Shown piece after piece: positions 53,326 through 63,009 of a DNA stretch of 64,000 bases. The translations under genes were made by a program, and so were the position numbers. The notes under the pieces are model-generated. The model saw only the letters and a program-made list of their open reading frames with translations, had not been told where the DNA came from and searched no databases. This DNA comes from Pistricoccus aurantiacus. GTDB taxonomy: Bacteria > Pseudomonadota > Gammaproteobacteria > Pseudomonadales > Halomonadaceae. Position 1 is the stretch's first letter. Every line of letters begins with the position of its first letter. The stretch is taken from NCBI RefSeq assembly GCF_042682565.1, contig NZ_JBHUIC010000005.1; one strand, given 5' to 3'.

Positions 53326-55767
53326 TCAGTTGAGAGCAGTGGTTCGGTAACCGGGTATGGCCCGCTCGAAATACTGATCGGCGCTCTGGCCGACGCCGCC
53401 CAGCCCCTTGAATACGAAATTGAGAAAGATACCGCGATCCGTATAGTCGTCCGCAATGGTATTAGCGGTGTCGTTGTCGTCGATCCATTCGCGCCACACG
53501 AGCTGTAGACCATAGCAGCAATCATTCCACTGCACCCCGGCAAGCTGTTCCAGGGCTCGGTCATTGGTGTTGTCGTAAAGGAAACGGCCGATCAGGTCGA
53601 ACCTGTTGTTGGCTTTCCAGGCGAAGGAGGTGTCGAACTCCTCCCGGTTGTAGCCCAGCCGATCTTCCGCATCACCCCCTGGATCGAAGCCTTGAAGCTC
53701 CCAGCGATAGCCCAGGTTCAGCACATGGCCGTCCGGGTGGCGATAGTTCAGCGCGACCCGATTCTGCTCCGTGCGCTCGCGCTCGTCGTCGTAGAGCCAT
53801 TCATAGCGGGTGCTCCAGCGATCGGTGATCCGCCAGTCGAGGCGGGTCACCAGGGGCGAGCGATTTCGGGTGGCGCGGTACCATTCCTCGAAATTGGTGT
53901 CACGATTCGGCAGCGTATCCGGATCCCCGGTCATGTCGATGGTGCGATCATCGAAATAGGCGCTTTGGCCCAGTGAAAGCGCAAGACGTTCGCGGCCGGT
54001 CTCATCCTCCAGGAAGCGCGTGCTCACGCCGTAGGACAGCTTGTTGACGTCTCCCACCCGATCGACGCCGGTGAAGCGGTAAGGCGACCACAGTTGATTC
54101 CAGGAGAAGGCCAGCGGCTCCGTGTCGAAATCCGGAAACTCGCTCTGCTCCTTTTCCGGCACGTAGGCGTAATACAAGCGGGGCTCAAGAGTCTGGCGAT
54201 AATCGGCGCCGAAGGCCTGCATATCGCGCTCGAAATAGAGCCCGGCGTCGATGGAGGACACCGGCACCGTGCGGGTCAAGTCCTCGTCGCGATCCGTATT
54301 CCGCGCGCCGTAGTCCAGGGAGTAGGCGGTATAAAGCATTTCCAGACGCGGTTCGAGAAAGCCCCAGCTGGGCGCCTTGCGCCAGCCAAGCGCCGGCGCC
54401 AGATGCAGCCGCGTGCCGGTGGCGGCTTCGTCGGGTGGCACCAGATTCTCGTTGACGTCTCGCCAGAAATAGGTGGCGTTGGAATACCACTGCTGATAGA
54501 AGCCGCCGTCCTGAGACCAGGCGGCGTTGGCGCTAAGACTCGGCAGACGGTAGAAGGGCTTGTCGTTTTCCTTGAGGGGATATTCGAGTCGCTGATAGCC
54601 CTGGGCACGGGCTTCCAGCTGCCAGGTATCGCCGCGATAGTCCAGCAGCGCCAGGCGCGACATGAACTCCGTATCCTGCTGCCCGAAGGTGGTGCCGAAA
54701 TCCTCGAAATAGCGCCCGTCGCTGGCGGCGCCATAGCGCAGCCGGTATCCCAGACGCGGCGAGAAACGCCCCTGGTGGCGATAATCCAGATACCAGCGTT
54801 CCTCGCCATCGAAGGCATCCGGGGGATCGTTGGGATTTTTGCGCTCGCCGCCCTTGTCGTCCGCCAGATAGGCGCCTTCGATGATGCCCGCATCGCTGCC
54901 GAACAGATAGCGAAACTCGCCGCCCAGCAACAGGCCATGCTCCGTCAGCCAGCGCGGCGTCAGGGTCGCATCGTAGTTCGGCGCCAGGTTGAAATAGTAG
55001 GGCTGGGCGTAATCGAAGGAATCACTGGAAAATCCCAGGGTCGGCCAAAGAAAACCGCTCTGACGGCGGTCGTCGATGGGAAATCGCACCCAGGGCCAAT
55101 AGAACACCGGCACCTTGCCGACTTCGAGCCGGGCGTGTTTGGCGGTGCCGAATCCCTGTTCTCGATCGAGGAGGATATCGTTGCTGATCAACCGCCAGGT
55201 ATCATCGCCGGGCTCGCAGGTGGTGAAACTGGCTTCCGTCAGCCGGTAGCGACCGTCTTCCAGGCGCTGCAGCTGCTGGGCATCGCCGCGCAGACGCTGT
55301 TGATGGGCCACGTAATGGGCGCTGTCGATACTCGCCGCGTCGCTATCGAGAGACAGCTCGGCGGCGTTGCCGCGCACCAGCATCCCCGAGCTGCGCAGCG
55401 CAAGCGGTCCCTGGGCGGAAACCCTGTCGCGGGCGGCGTTGACGGTCAGTTGCGGCGCTTCCAGCTGGCTATCGTCTCGCCGCAGGATCACCTCGCCGGA
55501 GAGAATGGTTTCTCCCGCCTCGCCATAGCGCGCGCTGTCCGCGCTGGAACGTACCTGGCGTGGGGTGTCGCCAGGGGGCAGCAGATACTCGGGCATCACG
55601 TAGCGCCCTTTGCATAGCGCGCCGGAAGGCACCTCGGCGCCCCAAGGCTGCCAGTCGAGCTGGCCGGGAGGCAGCGACGGCGGCGGAGCGGCTTGAACGA
55701 AAGTGCTCAACAGACTCGAACCGGTAACCAACCCCGTCAGGGCAGTCTTGTAGTGTGGCTTGCCCAT
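53326..55767 (-). CDS. lptD: LPS-assembly protein LptD
   Basis: An 813-residue outer-membrane barrel that, with LptE, inserts lipopolysaccharide in the outer leaflet. After a signal peptide (about 1-27) comes the OstA-like periplasmic domain (about 80-190: GETILSGEVILRRDDSQLEA), and then the beta-barrel region (FYWPWVRFPIDDRRQSGFLW). Cys pairs of E. coli LptD are represented only partly here: CKGRYV, TCEPGDD and the C-terminal DCCYG. Divergent from amgK. Confidence 0.95.
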   Translation of the reverse strand: MGKPHYKTALTGLVTGSSLLSTFVQAAPPPSLPPGQLDWQPWGAEVPSGALCKGRYVMPEYLLPPGDTPRQVRSSADSARYGEAGETILSGEVILRRDDSQLEAPQLTVNAARDRVSAQGPLALRSSGMLVRGNAAELSLDSDAASIDSAHYVAHQQRLRGDAQQLQRLEDGRYRLTEASFTTCEPGDDTWRLISNDILLDREQGFGTAKHARLEVGKVPVFYWPWVRFPIDDRRQSGFLWPTLGFSSDSFDYAQPYYFNLAPNYDATLTPRWLTEHGLLLGGEFRYLFGSDAGIIEGAYLADDKGGERKNPNDPPDAFDGEERWYLDYRHQGRFSPRLGYRLRYGAASDGRYFEDFGTTFGQQDTEFMSRLALLDYRGDTWQLEARAQGYQRLEYPLKENDKPFYRLPSLSANAAWSQDGGFYQQWYSNATYFWRDVNENLVPPDEAATGTRLHLAPALGWRKAPSWGFLEPRLEMLYTAYSLDYGARNTDRDEDLTRTVPVSSIDAGLYFERDMQAFGADYRQTLEPRLYYAYVPEKEQSEFPDFDTEPLAFSWNQLWSPYRFTGVDRVGDVNKLSYGVSTRFLEDETGRERLALSLGQSAYFDDRTIDMTGDPDTLPNRDTNFEEWYRATRNRSPLVTRLDWRITDRWSTRYEWLYDDERERTEQNRVALNYRHPDGHVLNLGYRWELQGFDPGGDAEDRLGYNREEFDTSFAWKANNRFDLIGRFLYDNTNDRALEQLAGVQWNDCCYGLQLVWREWIDDNDTANTIADDYTDRGIFLNFVFKGLGGVGQSADQYFERAIPGYRTTALN

Positions 55768-55941
55768 GTTCTTCGCTGTCCTTGACCGATGAAATCAGTA
55801 TTATACAAGCCTCGAAGCCGGTGTCGTCCGCGGGTTGGCCCGTCTCGGCCCGGCATGACACTCGGCGTTGCTCGACGTATGCGCTAGCAGAGCGGCTTAG
55901 CATGCGTCGCCAAGGAAAGTCCGTCAACTCAAGGTGCCTCA

Positions 55942-57000
55942 ATGGCTTTGGATACTCCTTTCTATGGCAAGGCGGAGCAAACCCGCCGCGATCGCCTTGC
56001 GCAGTGGGTCGCTCGGCGCCAGGGGCTGGCGGTGGAAGAGGTCGATCTGAAGCTGGCAGCGGGAGACGCCAGTTTTCGGCGCTATTTTCGCCTCGCCCTG
56101 CCGGATGGATCGTCGCGAATCATCATGGATGCTCCGCCGGATCGGGAAGACAGCCAGCCCTTCGTTACCATCGCCAGCCAGTGGGAAAGCGCGGGACTTC
56201 CGGTGCCGACCCTGCACGGAATCGACCTCGACGCTGGCTTCATCGAGCTTGACGATCTGGGCGATATCACCCTGGAACGCTTTTTCACCGACGCTACCAC
56301 GGTTGAGCACTATATCGAGCGGGCCATTCCTCTAGTCCATCGCCTCCAGAATCGCGCGCCGCTGGACGCCTTGCCTCTCTACGATACCGCCCTGCTGGAG
56401 CGGGAACTGGAACTGTTTCCCGACTGGTGTCTCGACGCCTATCTGCAGCTTGCCCCGCCGCCGGGCTGGCCGGCGATCAAGGAACGGCTGATCGCCAGCG
56501 CCCTGGCCCAGCCGCGGGTAGTGGTGCACCGGGATTACGACGCCATGAACCTGATGCTTCACGGCGACACACTCTATCTGATCGACTTTCAGGACGCGGT
56601 GGCAGGCCCTGTGAACTACGATCTGGTTTCCCTGCTGCGCGGTCGCTACTGCCGGCTCGAACCGGCTGATTTCGCCGCCTGGGTCGAGGCCTTTCGTCGC
56701 CAGGCCGTCGAGGACGGTCGCCTCGACCCAGACATCGAGGCCAGGCGTTTTCTGCGCCAGGCGGATGAAATGGCCGCTCAGCGCACCCTCAAGATACTCG
56801 GTATCTTCTGTCGCCTGACCCTGCGGGATGGCAAGACCGGCTACCTGGCTCGTCTGCCGCATTTCCTGGCACATCTTGGCGACAGTCTCGCGCCCTGGCC
56901 GGCGTTCGAGGAGTTTCTCGACTGGCTGGAAAACACCTTCTCACCGCGACTGCATGACCAGTTGCAAAAGAATGGAATCATCCCGGGAGCGACCGCATGA
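55942..57000 (+). CDS. amgK: N-acetylmuramate/N-acetylglucosamine anomeric kinase AmgK
   Basis: A 352-residue APH-fold kinase phosphorylating recovered MurNAc and GlcNAc at C1 in the peptidoglycan recycling route described in Pseudomonas. Kinase features: AAGDASFRRYFRL (P-loop-like), catalytic VVHRDYDAMNLM (Asp, Asn) and LIDFQDA (metal Asp). It overlaps murU by 4 bp and is divergent from lptD, as in Pseudomonas, where this route bypasses the step inhibited by fosfomycin. Confidence 0.9.
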   Translation: MALDTPFYGKAEQTRRDRLAQWVARRQGLAVEEVDLKLAAGDASFRRYFRLALPDGSSRIIMDAPPDREDSQPFVTIASQWESAGLPVPTLHGIDLDAGFIELDDLGDITLERFFTDATTVEHYIERAIPLVHRLQNRAPLDALPLYDTALLERELELFPDWCLDAYLQLAPPPGWPAIKERLIASALAQPRVVVHRDYDAMNLMLHGDTLYLIDFQDAVAGPVNYDLVSLLRGRYCRLEPADFAAWVEAFRRQAVEDGRLDPDIEARRFLRQADEMAAQRTLKILGIFCRLTLRDGKTGYLARLPHFLAHLGDSLAPWPAFEEFLDWLENTFSPRLHDQLQKNGIIPGATA

Positions 57001-57686
57001 AGGCGATGATTCTCGCGGCGGGGCTTGGCAAGCGCATGCGTCCCTTGACAGATCATTGTCCCAAGCCGCTCTTGCCGGTCGGCGGCAAGCCGCTGATCGT
57101 GCATCATCTGGAGCGGCTGGCGGGAGCCGGCTTCCAGGAGGTGGTGATCAACGTCAGCTATCGAGGGGAGCAGATTCGCGATGCGCTGGGTAATGGCCAG
57201 GCTTATGGCCTGCAAATCTTCTGGAGCCAGGAAGCCTCGCCGCTGGAAACCGGCGGCGGCATCCGTCAGGCGCTGCCGTCACTGGGCGAAGCGCCCTTCC
57301 TGCTGATCAACGGCGATGTCTGGTGCGATCTCGATCTGACCCGATTTCCCAGCCTGGACGGAGACCTGGCGCATTTGTGGCTGGTGGACAATCCGGCTCA
57401 TCATCCCCGGGGCGATTTCCATCTCGATGCCCAGGGTCGTGTCAGCGACCAGGGCGAGCCATGCCTGACCTACAGCGGTATCGGCGTGATCGATCCGGTC
57501 CTGGTGGCCCGCCACGCTCCCGGCGCCTTTCCCCTGGCGCCGCTGCTGCGCCAGGCCATGATTGATGATCGCGTCGGCGGCACCCATTATACGGGCCAGT
57601 GGGTCGACGTCGGCACGCCTCAGCGGCTCGCCAACCTGGATGCTCGACTCACCAAGAATCCGCTTCACAACCAACGAGGAAGTTAA
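56997..57686 (+). CDS. murU: N-acetylmuramate alpha-1-phosphate uridylyltransferase MurU
   Basis: A 229-residue nucleotidyltransferase that makes UDP-MurNAc from MurNAc 1-phosphate. The opening AMILAAGLGKRMRPLTDHCP is the UTP-binding signature, with PKPLLPVGGKPLI next and LLINGDVWCD as the metal-binding segment. Coupled to amgK by an ATGA overlap, it completes the recycling route. Confidence 0.92.
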   Translation: MKAMILAAGLGKRMRPLTDHCPKPLLPVGGKPLIVHHLERLAGAGFQEVVINVSYRGEQIRDALGNGQAYGLQIFWSQEASPLETGGGIRQALPSLGEAPFLLINGDVWCDLDLTRFPSLDGDLAHLWLVDNPAHHPRGDFHLDAQGRVSDQGEPCLTYSGIGVIDPVLVARHAPGAFPLAPLLRQAMIDDRVGGTHYTGQWVDVGTPQRLANLDARLTKNPLHNQRGS

Positions 57687-58106
57687 ATGAAAGCTAGCGT
57701 CAAATGGACCGATGGTCGTCAGTTCGTGGCCGAGAGCGGTAGCGGCCACAGCGTGGTCATCGACGGCCCCCCGGACCACGGCGGCCGCAATACCGGTCCG
57801 CGGCCCATGGAAATGCTGCTGATGGGCCTGGGCGCCTGCACGTCCTTCGATGTGCTGGAAATTCTCGAGAAATCCCGAGCGCCGGTCACCGACTGCGTCG
57901 CGAAGATCGAAGCGGAGCGCGCGGATACCGTGCCCAGCGTCTTTACCCGCATCCATGTGCACTTCACCGTCACCGGACGCAATCTCAAGGAAGCACAGGT
58001 CAAACGCGCGGTGGCGCTTTCCGCGGAGAAATACTGCAGTGCTTCCATCATGCTGGCCAAGGGCGGCGTCGACGTCAGCCATTCCTTTGCCATTGTCGAG
58101 GCTTGA
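57687..58106 (+). CDS. OsmC-family protein (YhfA-like)
   Basis: A 139-residue OsmC/Ohr-fold protein. The peroxidatic Cys pair appears as LGACTSFDVLEIL and AEKYCSASIML. The subgroup resembles E. coli YhfA, whose function is unclear; hydroperoxide reduction is plausible. It begins one base after the murU stop, with GAGGAAG before it. Confidence 0.9.
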   Translation: MKASVKWTDGRQFVAESGSGHSVVIDGPPDHGGRNTGPRPMEMLLMGLGACTSFDVLEILEKSRAPVTDCVAKIEAERADTVPSVFTRIHVHFTVTGRNLKEAQVKRAVALSAEKYCSASIMLAKGGVDVSHSFAIVEA

Positions 58107-58319
58107 GAGCATCGCCTGCGAAACCGCCGGTATGAAAAAAGTCGTTTCGACAGGTGTGCTATAGCTCTCGGGAGTGCATAATACGCGCCTTTCCTGTCAT
58201 CGATGCCTGAACAGGGCTCTCTGCGTCCGCATGGGACTCCACTTCGTCGGATCGATTCATCCGAGGACTGCCCTCGGAAGCACTCATCTAGTAATCAAGA
58301 CTTAAAAGGAGGCTCGGGC

Positions 58320-59114
58320 ATGAGCGACCATCTCCGACTCCACGGCTTCAACAACCTGACCAGTTCGTTGAGCTTCAATATCTACGATATCTGTTATGCC
58401 AAGACGGAAGAGCAGCGTCGTGCCTATATCGACTACATCGACGAGCTTTACAACGCCGAGCGCCTGACGCAGATCCTCAGGGACGTGACCAATATCATCG
58501 GCGCTCACGTGCTCAATGTTTCCCGGCAGGATTACGAGCCTCACGGCGCCAGTGTGACCATCCTGATCGCCGAGCACGAACTGGACGATCCGGACCCGGA
58601 AGATACGGAGCCCGGCCCGGGGCCGCTGCCGGAAACCGTGGTGGCTCACCTGGACAAGAGCCATGTCACGGTGCACAGCTACCCGGAATCCCACCCGGAC
58701 AACGGCATCAGCACCTTTCGTCTGGATATCGACGTGTCCACCTGCGGCATGATCAGCCCGCTCAAGGCGCTGAACTACCTGATTCACAGCTTCGACTCGG
58801 ATATCGTCACCATGGATTATCGGGTGCGCGGCTTCACCCGGGATGTCGACGGGCGCAAGCTGTTCATCGATCACGACATCACCTCGATCCAGGATTATCT
58901 GGCGGAAGATACCAAGAAGGCCTATCAAATGGTCGACGTCAACGTCTACCAGGAGCACATCTTCCATACCAAGATGCTGCTCAAGGACTTCAACCTGGAT
59001 CACTATCTGTTCGACAGCAACCACCGCGACCTGACCTTCGAGGAAGCTCACGATATCGAAAGCCGTCTGCGCAAGGAAATGCTCGAAATCTTCTATTCCC
59101 GCAATCTCGACTGA
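58320..59114 (+). CDS. speD: S-adenosylmethionine decarboxylase proenzyme
   Basis: A 264-residue enzyme that makes decarboxylated SAM for spermidine synthesis. Length equals the E. coli type. Self-cleavage would occur in LDKSHVTVHSYPE, before the Ser at about residue 114, which becomes the pyruvoyl group. The ATG at 58320 follows AAAGGAGG; the frame opens earlier at 58203 without family match. A 213-bp leader after the OsmC gene holds the promoter and an imperfect GAGGAC/CCTCGG hairpin. Confidence 0.95.
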   Translation: MSDHLRLHGFNNLTSSLSFNIYDICYAKTEEQRRAYIDYIDELYNAERLTQILRDVTNIIGAHVLNVSRQDYEPHGASVTILIAEHELDDPDPEDTEPGPGPLPETVVAHLDKSHVTVHSYPESHPDNGISTFRLDIDVSTCGMISPLKALNYLIHSFDSDIVTMDYRVRGFTRDVDGRKLFIDHDITSIQDYLAEDTKKAYQMVDVNVYQEHIFHTKMLLKDFNLDHYLFDSNHRDLTFEEAHDIESRLRKEMLEIFYSRNLD

Positions 59115-59159
59115 GCCATCGCCTGGTAGCGGCTATCAAAAAGCGCTCGTGACATGACA

Positions 59160-59181
59160 GACCCGCGAAAAATCGCGGGTC
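59160..59181. terminator. Terminator between speD and coq7
   Basis: GACCCGCGA and TCGCGGGTC form a 9-bp perfect stem with an AAAA loop; it can act on both converging transcripts. Confidence 0.75.
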
Positions 59182-59210
59182 TCGTCGTTGGTTGCAGCGA
59201 GAACGGCGGG

Positions 59211-59852
59211 TCAAACGCGATAGACGCTCTTGGTCATCACTTTCGATACCAATCGCATGCCGAACTTGACCGTAGCGGGAAAGCGCGAGCCGCCGGCTTC
59301 CAGTGCCCAGCGCTCGTGATGGGCCTCATCTTCACGCATCTGCTCCAGCACCGCTCGAGAGCGCCGGTCTCCGGAAGGCAACTCCCGCAGGTGCTCATCC
59401 AGATGCCTGCCCACCTGCTCCTCCGTGGCAGCCACGAATCCCAGGCTGACCCGATCCCCCACCGCACCGGCCAGGGCGCCCAGGCTGAAGGAGCTGGCGT
59501 AGAACAGCGGATTGAGCAGACTGGTACGTCCCTCGAGTTCCGTCAGGCGCTGATCGCACCAGGCCAGATGGTCGATTTCCTCCTGGGCCGCCTGCTCCAT
59601 CTGGCCGCGCACGTCCGCCAGCCGCGCGGTCAGCCCCTGACCCTGATAGAGCGCCTGGGCGCAGACCTCGCCGGTATGATTGATGCGCATCAAGCCCACC
59701 GCGTGTTCCCGCTCGCTGTCGCTCATATCGCCATCCCTGATGGACTGCGCCGGGGAAGGACGCGACGCCTGAGCCGCCTTGGGTACCAAGGTGCGCAATA
59801 CGGTATCGAATTGATGAATCAGGTTATCGGCATGAGATAATTTGCGTTGCAT
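59211..59852 (-). CDS. coq7: Demethoxyubiquinol hydroxylase Coq7
   Basis: A 213-residue di-iron enzyme hydroxylating demethoxyubiquinol in ubiquinone synthesis. Iron ligands are carried by INHTGEVCAQALY, AAQEEIDHLAWC, ATEEQVGRHLDEHL and REDEAHHERWA. ATG 59852 is preceded by GGAGG. Coq7 replaces the UbiF type found in E. coli. Confidence 0.95.
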   Translation of the reverse strand: MQRKLSHADNLIHQFDTVLRTLVPKAAQASRPSPAQSIRDGDMSDSEREHAVGLMRINHTGEVCAQALYQGQGLTARLADVRGQMEQAAQEEIDHLAWCDQRLTELEGRTSLLNPLFYASSFSLGALAGAVGDRVSLGFVAATEEQVGRHLDEHLRELPSGDRRSRAVLEQMREDEAHHERWALEAGGSRFPATVKFGMRLVSKVMTKSVYRV

Positions 59853-59887
59853 GAAAACCTCCGAAGAATCAGATCGTGGCTCGAGCA

Positions 59888-60229
59888 TCAACCGGCGGGC
59901 CAGGTAAACTGCCGCCCGCCCATCAGATGCAGATGGATATGAAAAACCGTCTGTCCGCCGTTTTCATTGCAGTTCATGACTACCCGATAGCCCTCTTCAG
60001 CGAAGCCGTATTGGCCGGCGAGCTTGGCGGCGGTACGATGCAAACGCCCCACCAGGGCCAGATCTTCTTCCTGGATATCGTTCAGCGTGGCGATATGCTT
60101 CTTGGGAATGACCAGCACATGGGTCGGCGCCTGGAGGTTGATGTCGTTGAAGGCTAGGACATGATCGTCTTCATAGACGATATCCGGCTCGATCTCGCGG
60201 TTGATCATCTTGCAGAACAGGCAGTCCAT
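59888..60229 (-). CDS. HIT-family purine nucleoside phosphoramidase (HinT-like)
   Basis: A 113-residue HIT protein that hydrolyses AMP-lysine-type phosphoramidates. CLFCKMINREIEPDIVYEDD opens it and HIHLHLMGGRQ carries the HxHxHxx active site. AAGGAG precedes ATG 60229; the frame runs further upstream without similarity. Confidence 0.93.
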   Translation of the reverse strand: MDCLFCKMINREIEPDIVYEDDHVLAFNDINLQAPTHVLVIPKKHIATLNDIQEEDLALVGRLHRTAAKLAGQYGFAEEGYRVVMNCNENGGQTVFHIHLHLMGGRQFTWPAG

Positions 60230-60270
60230 GACAGCTCCTTGAGCGTAAAAGCAACAATCAAGTGTAACAA

Positions 60271-61143
60271 TCAGCGAAAACGTCGCTGGTCGAGCAGATG
60301 GCGCATCAGGGGACCGAGGATCAGATCCATGGCCAAGGACATGCGCGCCCCGGGCACCACCAGCGTGTGCGGCCGACTCATGAAAGCGTCCGGTATCATC
60401 GCCAGCAGGTAGGGAAAATCCACCTTGGTGTAATCGCGAAAGCGAATCACCACGAAGGACTCCGCGTCCGTGGGAATATCCTGCACCTCGAAAGGATTGG
60501 ACGTATCCACCGTCGGCACCCGCTGGAAGTTGATATGAGTACGGGAAAACTGCGGCTGGATATAGTGCATGTAATCGTTCATGCGCCCCAGAATGGTATC
60601 GATCACCGCTTCCTGGGAATGACCACGCATCTTGATATCCCGGTCGATCTTCTGAATCCACTCCAGATTGATGGTCGGCGCCACGCCGATCAGCAGATCC
60701 ACGTGGCGAGCAATATCATGGTCGACGCTGACCAGCCCTCCGTGCAGACCTTCATAGAACAAGAGATCCGTGCCGCTGGGCAAGGGCTGCCATTCGGTGA
60801 AGGTGCCCACCTGATAGCCCGCCTCGATCATCTGCTTGTCTTCCGCGTGAATATAATGCCGATAGGTTCCCTTGCCTTGCTCGCCGTATTCCTGAAAAAG
60901 CGCATCGAGTTCGTCGAGCAGGTTGGCCTCGACGGCAAAATGGGAAAGCTCGTCCATGCGCTCCGGCTCTTCCCGGGAGATCCGCGCCAGCTCTTCTCGT
61001 GTATAGCGGTGAAACGCATCCCCATCGACGAAGGCCGCGTGCAGATTCTCCCGAGCGAACATGCGCTCGAAGGTGCGACGCACCGTGGTGGTACCCGCCC
61101 CGGAAGAACCGGTAATGGCGACGATCGGATATTCTCGGGACAT
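60271..61143 (-). CDS. prkB: Phosphoribulokinase-like protein (PrkB)
   Basis: A 290-residue P-loop kinase of the phosphoribulokinase/uridine kinase superfamily. Walker A here is GSSGAGTTTV, and VDGDAFHRYTREEL and DLLFYEGLHGGLV match class I phosphoribulokinases. No RuBisCO or other Calvin-cycle gene is in the window, so the substrate is uncertain; many heterotrophic gammaproteobacteria encode such an orphan. Its start overlaps the thioesterase stop (TGATG). Confidence 0.85.
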   Translation of the reverse strand: MSREYPIVAITGSSGAGTTTVRRTFERMFARENLHAAFVDGDAFHRYTREELARISREEPERMDELSHFAVEANLLDELDALFQEYGEQGKGTYRHYIHAEDKQMIEAGYQVGTFTEWQPLPSGTDLLFYEGLHGGLVSVDHDIARHVDLLIGVAPTINLEWIQKIDRDIKMRGHSQEAVIDTILGRMNDYMHYIQPQFSRTHINFQRVPTVDTSNPFEVQDIPTDAESFVVIRFRDYTKVDFPYLLAMIPDAFMSRPHTLVVPGARMSLAMDLILGPLMRHLLDQRRFR

Positions 61144-61598
61144 CAGTCATCACCTCGGGAAACACCGTTTGCCCTCGGTAACAACGCCAGCACCGAAGCG
61201 GGAATCGAGACGGGCCTGCCGGTCTCGATGTCCACCAGCAGCAGGTTGAGCCGGGCGGTGGCGATCAGTCGCTGGTCGCTTTCGCGCACCACGCGATGAA
61301 AGACCGTCAGCGCCTTGCGCTGCGCGCCTGCCAGGGCGGTTTCGATGATCAGCGTATCCGGCCAGCGCGCCTCCCCCTGATACTGCACCGCCAGGTCCGC
61401 CACCACGCTCGGATAGCCGCCGAGATCCCACTCCTTTACGCCAAGGGAATCCAGTGCCGCGGCCCTGGCCTCGTGCAACAGGGAAATCAGCGCGTCATGA
61501 CCGAGATGACGACCGTAATTCATGTCGGTGATACGCACCGACAACGAATGGCGATGCACCACAGCCTCTGAGGGGAACTCCAGTCTGATACGTTGCAT
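61143..61598 (-). CDS. Hotdog-fold acyl-CoA thioesterase
   Basis: A 151-residue 4-hydroxybenzoyl-CoA thioesterase-like protein. VRITDMNYGRHLGHDALISLLHEAR is the hotdog signature, here in two parts, with the catalytic acid expected within the long helix. It probably hydrolyses medium or long acyl-CoA. AAAGGAG precedes ATG 61598; it overlaps prkB by 1 base. Confidence 0.85.
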   Translation of the reverse strand: MQRIRLEFPSEAVVHRHSLSVRITDMNYGRHLGHDALISLLHEARAAALDSLGVKEWDLGGYPSVVADLAVQYQGEARWPDTLIIETALAGAQRKALTVFHRVVRESDQRLIATARLNLLLVDIETGRPVSIPASVLALLPRANGVSRGDD

Positions 61599-61615
61599 GG
61601 CCGCTCCTTTGATGG

Positions 61616-62923
61616 CTATTGTCCCTGCGTTTCCCGCGCCAACGCGCGATGGCCGATATCCCGACGATAAAAAGCGTCCGGCCAGTGGATCCGATCGACG
61701 CCGGCATAGGCGAGTTCCCGAGCCTGGGACACGCTGTCCCCAAGGGCGGTGACGCACAGCACGCGACCGCCGCTGGTGACGACTCTGCCTCGATCGTCTT
61801 CGCCGGTGCCCGCATGGAACACTTTATAATCTTCTTCTTTTTCGAGAGAGGCAGCGGCATCGAGGCCTTCTATCACATCGCCCTTGCGATAGGCCTCCGG
61901 ATAGCCCCCGGATGCCATCACCACACCTACCGCGGCGCGAGGATCCCATTCGCAGTGTTCTTCCGCCAGACGCCCCTCGACGCCGGCCAGACAAAGCGCC
62001 GCGAGATCCGAGCGCAGCCGCAGCATGATCGGCTGGGTTTCCGGATCGCCGAAGCGACAATTGTACTCGATGACCCGAGGCGCACCATGGGAGTCGATCA
62101 TCAGCCCGGCGTAAAGAAAGCCGCGATAAGGACGACCTTCTTCCGCCATGCCTTTGACCGTGGGCTCTATCACCTCGCGCATGATGCGCTTGAACACCGC
62201 TTCGGTCACCACCGGCGCCGGAGAATAGGCGCCCATGCCACCGGTATTCGGTCCCTCGTCCCCGTCGAAGGCGCGCTTGTGATCCTGGCTGGTGGCCATG
62301 GGCAAGATGTTTTCACCGTCCACCATGACAATGAAGCTGGCTTCCTCGCCTTCGAGAAAATCCTCGATCACCACCCGAGCGCCCGCGTCGCCGAAGGCAT
62401 TGTCTTCAAGCATATCGCGCACCGCGGCTTGCGCCTGGGCTTCGCTGGTAGCGACGATCACCCCCTTGCCCGCCGCCAGGCCGTCCGCCTTGACGACGAT
62501 GGGCGCGCCTTTTTCCCGCAGATACTCGAGCGCCGGCTCCACCGCATTGAAGGTGCGATAGGCCGCGCTGGGAATGCCGTGGCGGGTCAGAAAGTCCTTG
62601 GCAAAGGACTTCGACCCTTCGAGCTGGGCCGCGGCTCGAGTGGGACCGAAAATCGTCAGCCCCGCTGCCTGAAAGCGGTCTACCACTCCTGCCACCAGCG
62701 GCGCTTCAGGGCCGACAATGGTCAGGTCGATGGTGTTTTCCAGGGCGAAGGCTTCAAGACCGTCCAGATCATCCACCGTCAGTTCCAGATTGGAAAGCTT
62801 GGTTTCCGCCCGAGTACCCGCGTTACCCGGCGCCAGAAACACCTGCTCGACCCGATGAGATTGAGCGACCTTCCAGGCCAGGGCGTGTTCGCGGCCACCG
62901 CCGCCGATAATCAGAACCTTCAT
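61616..62923 (-). CDS. purD: Phosphoribosylamine-glycine ligase
   Basis: A 435-residue ATP-grasp enzyme for the second step of purine synthesis. KVLIIGGGGREHALAWKV, GPEAPLVAGVVDRF, PIVVKADGLAAGKGVIVA and YNCRFGDPETQP are diagnostic. ATG 62923 gives the usual MKVLIIGGG; a TTG two codons earlier is less likely. It stands 17 bp before the thioesterase gene on the same strand. Confidence 0.97.
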   Translation of the reverse strand: MKVLIIGGGGREHALAWKVAQSHRVEQVFLAPGNAGTRAETKLSNLELTVDDLDGLEAFALENTIDLTIVGPEAPLVAGVVDRFQAAGLTIFGPTRAAAQLEGSKSFAKDFLTRHGIPSAAYRTFNAVEPALEYLREKGAPIVVKADGLAAGKGVIVATSEAQAQAAVRDMLEDNAFGDAGARVVIEDFLEGEEASFIVMVDGENILPMATSQDHKRAFDGDEGPNTGGMGAYSPAPVVTEAVFKRIMREVIEPTVKGMAEEGRPYRGFLYAGLMIDSHGAPRVIEYNCRFGDPETQPIMLRLRSDLAALCLAGVEGRLAEEHCEWDPRAAVGVVMASGGYPEAYRKGDVIEGLDAAASLEKEEDYKVFHAGTGEDDRGRVVTSGGRVLCVTALGDSVSQARELAYAGVDRIHWPDAFYRRDIGHRALARETQGQ

Positions 62924-63009
62924 GGGCAAACCTTGCTCGTTTCTTGGTAAAACCTTGATGATCCAACAACGGAACCCGGTATCACACCAGGTGGCCGTTG
63001 GGGCCAGGA

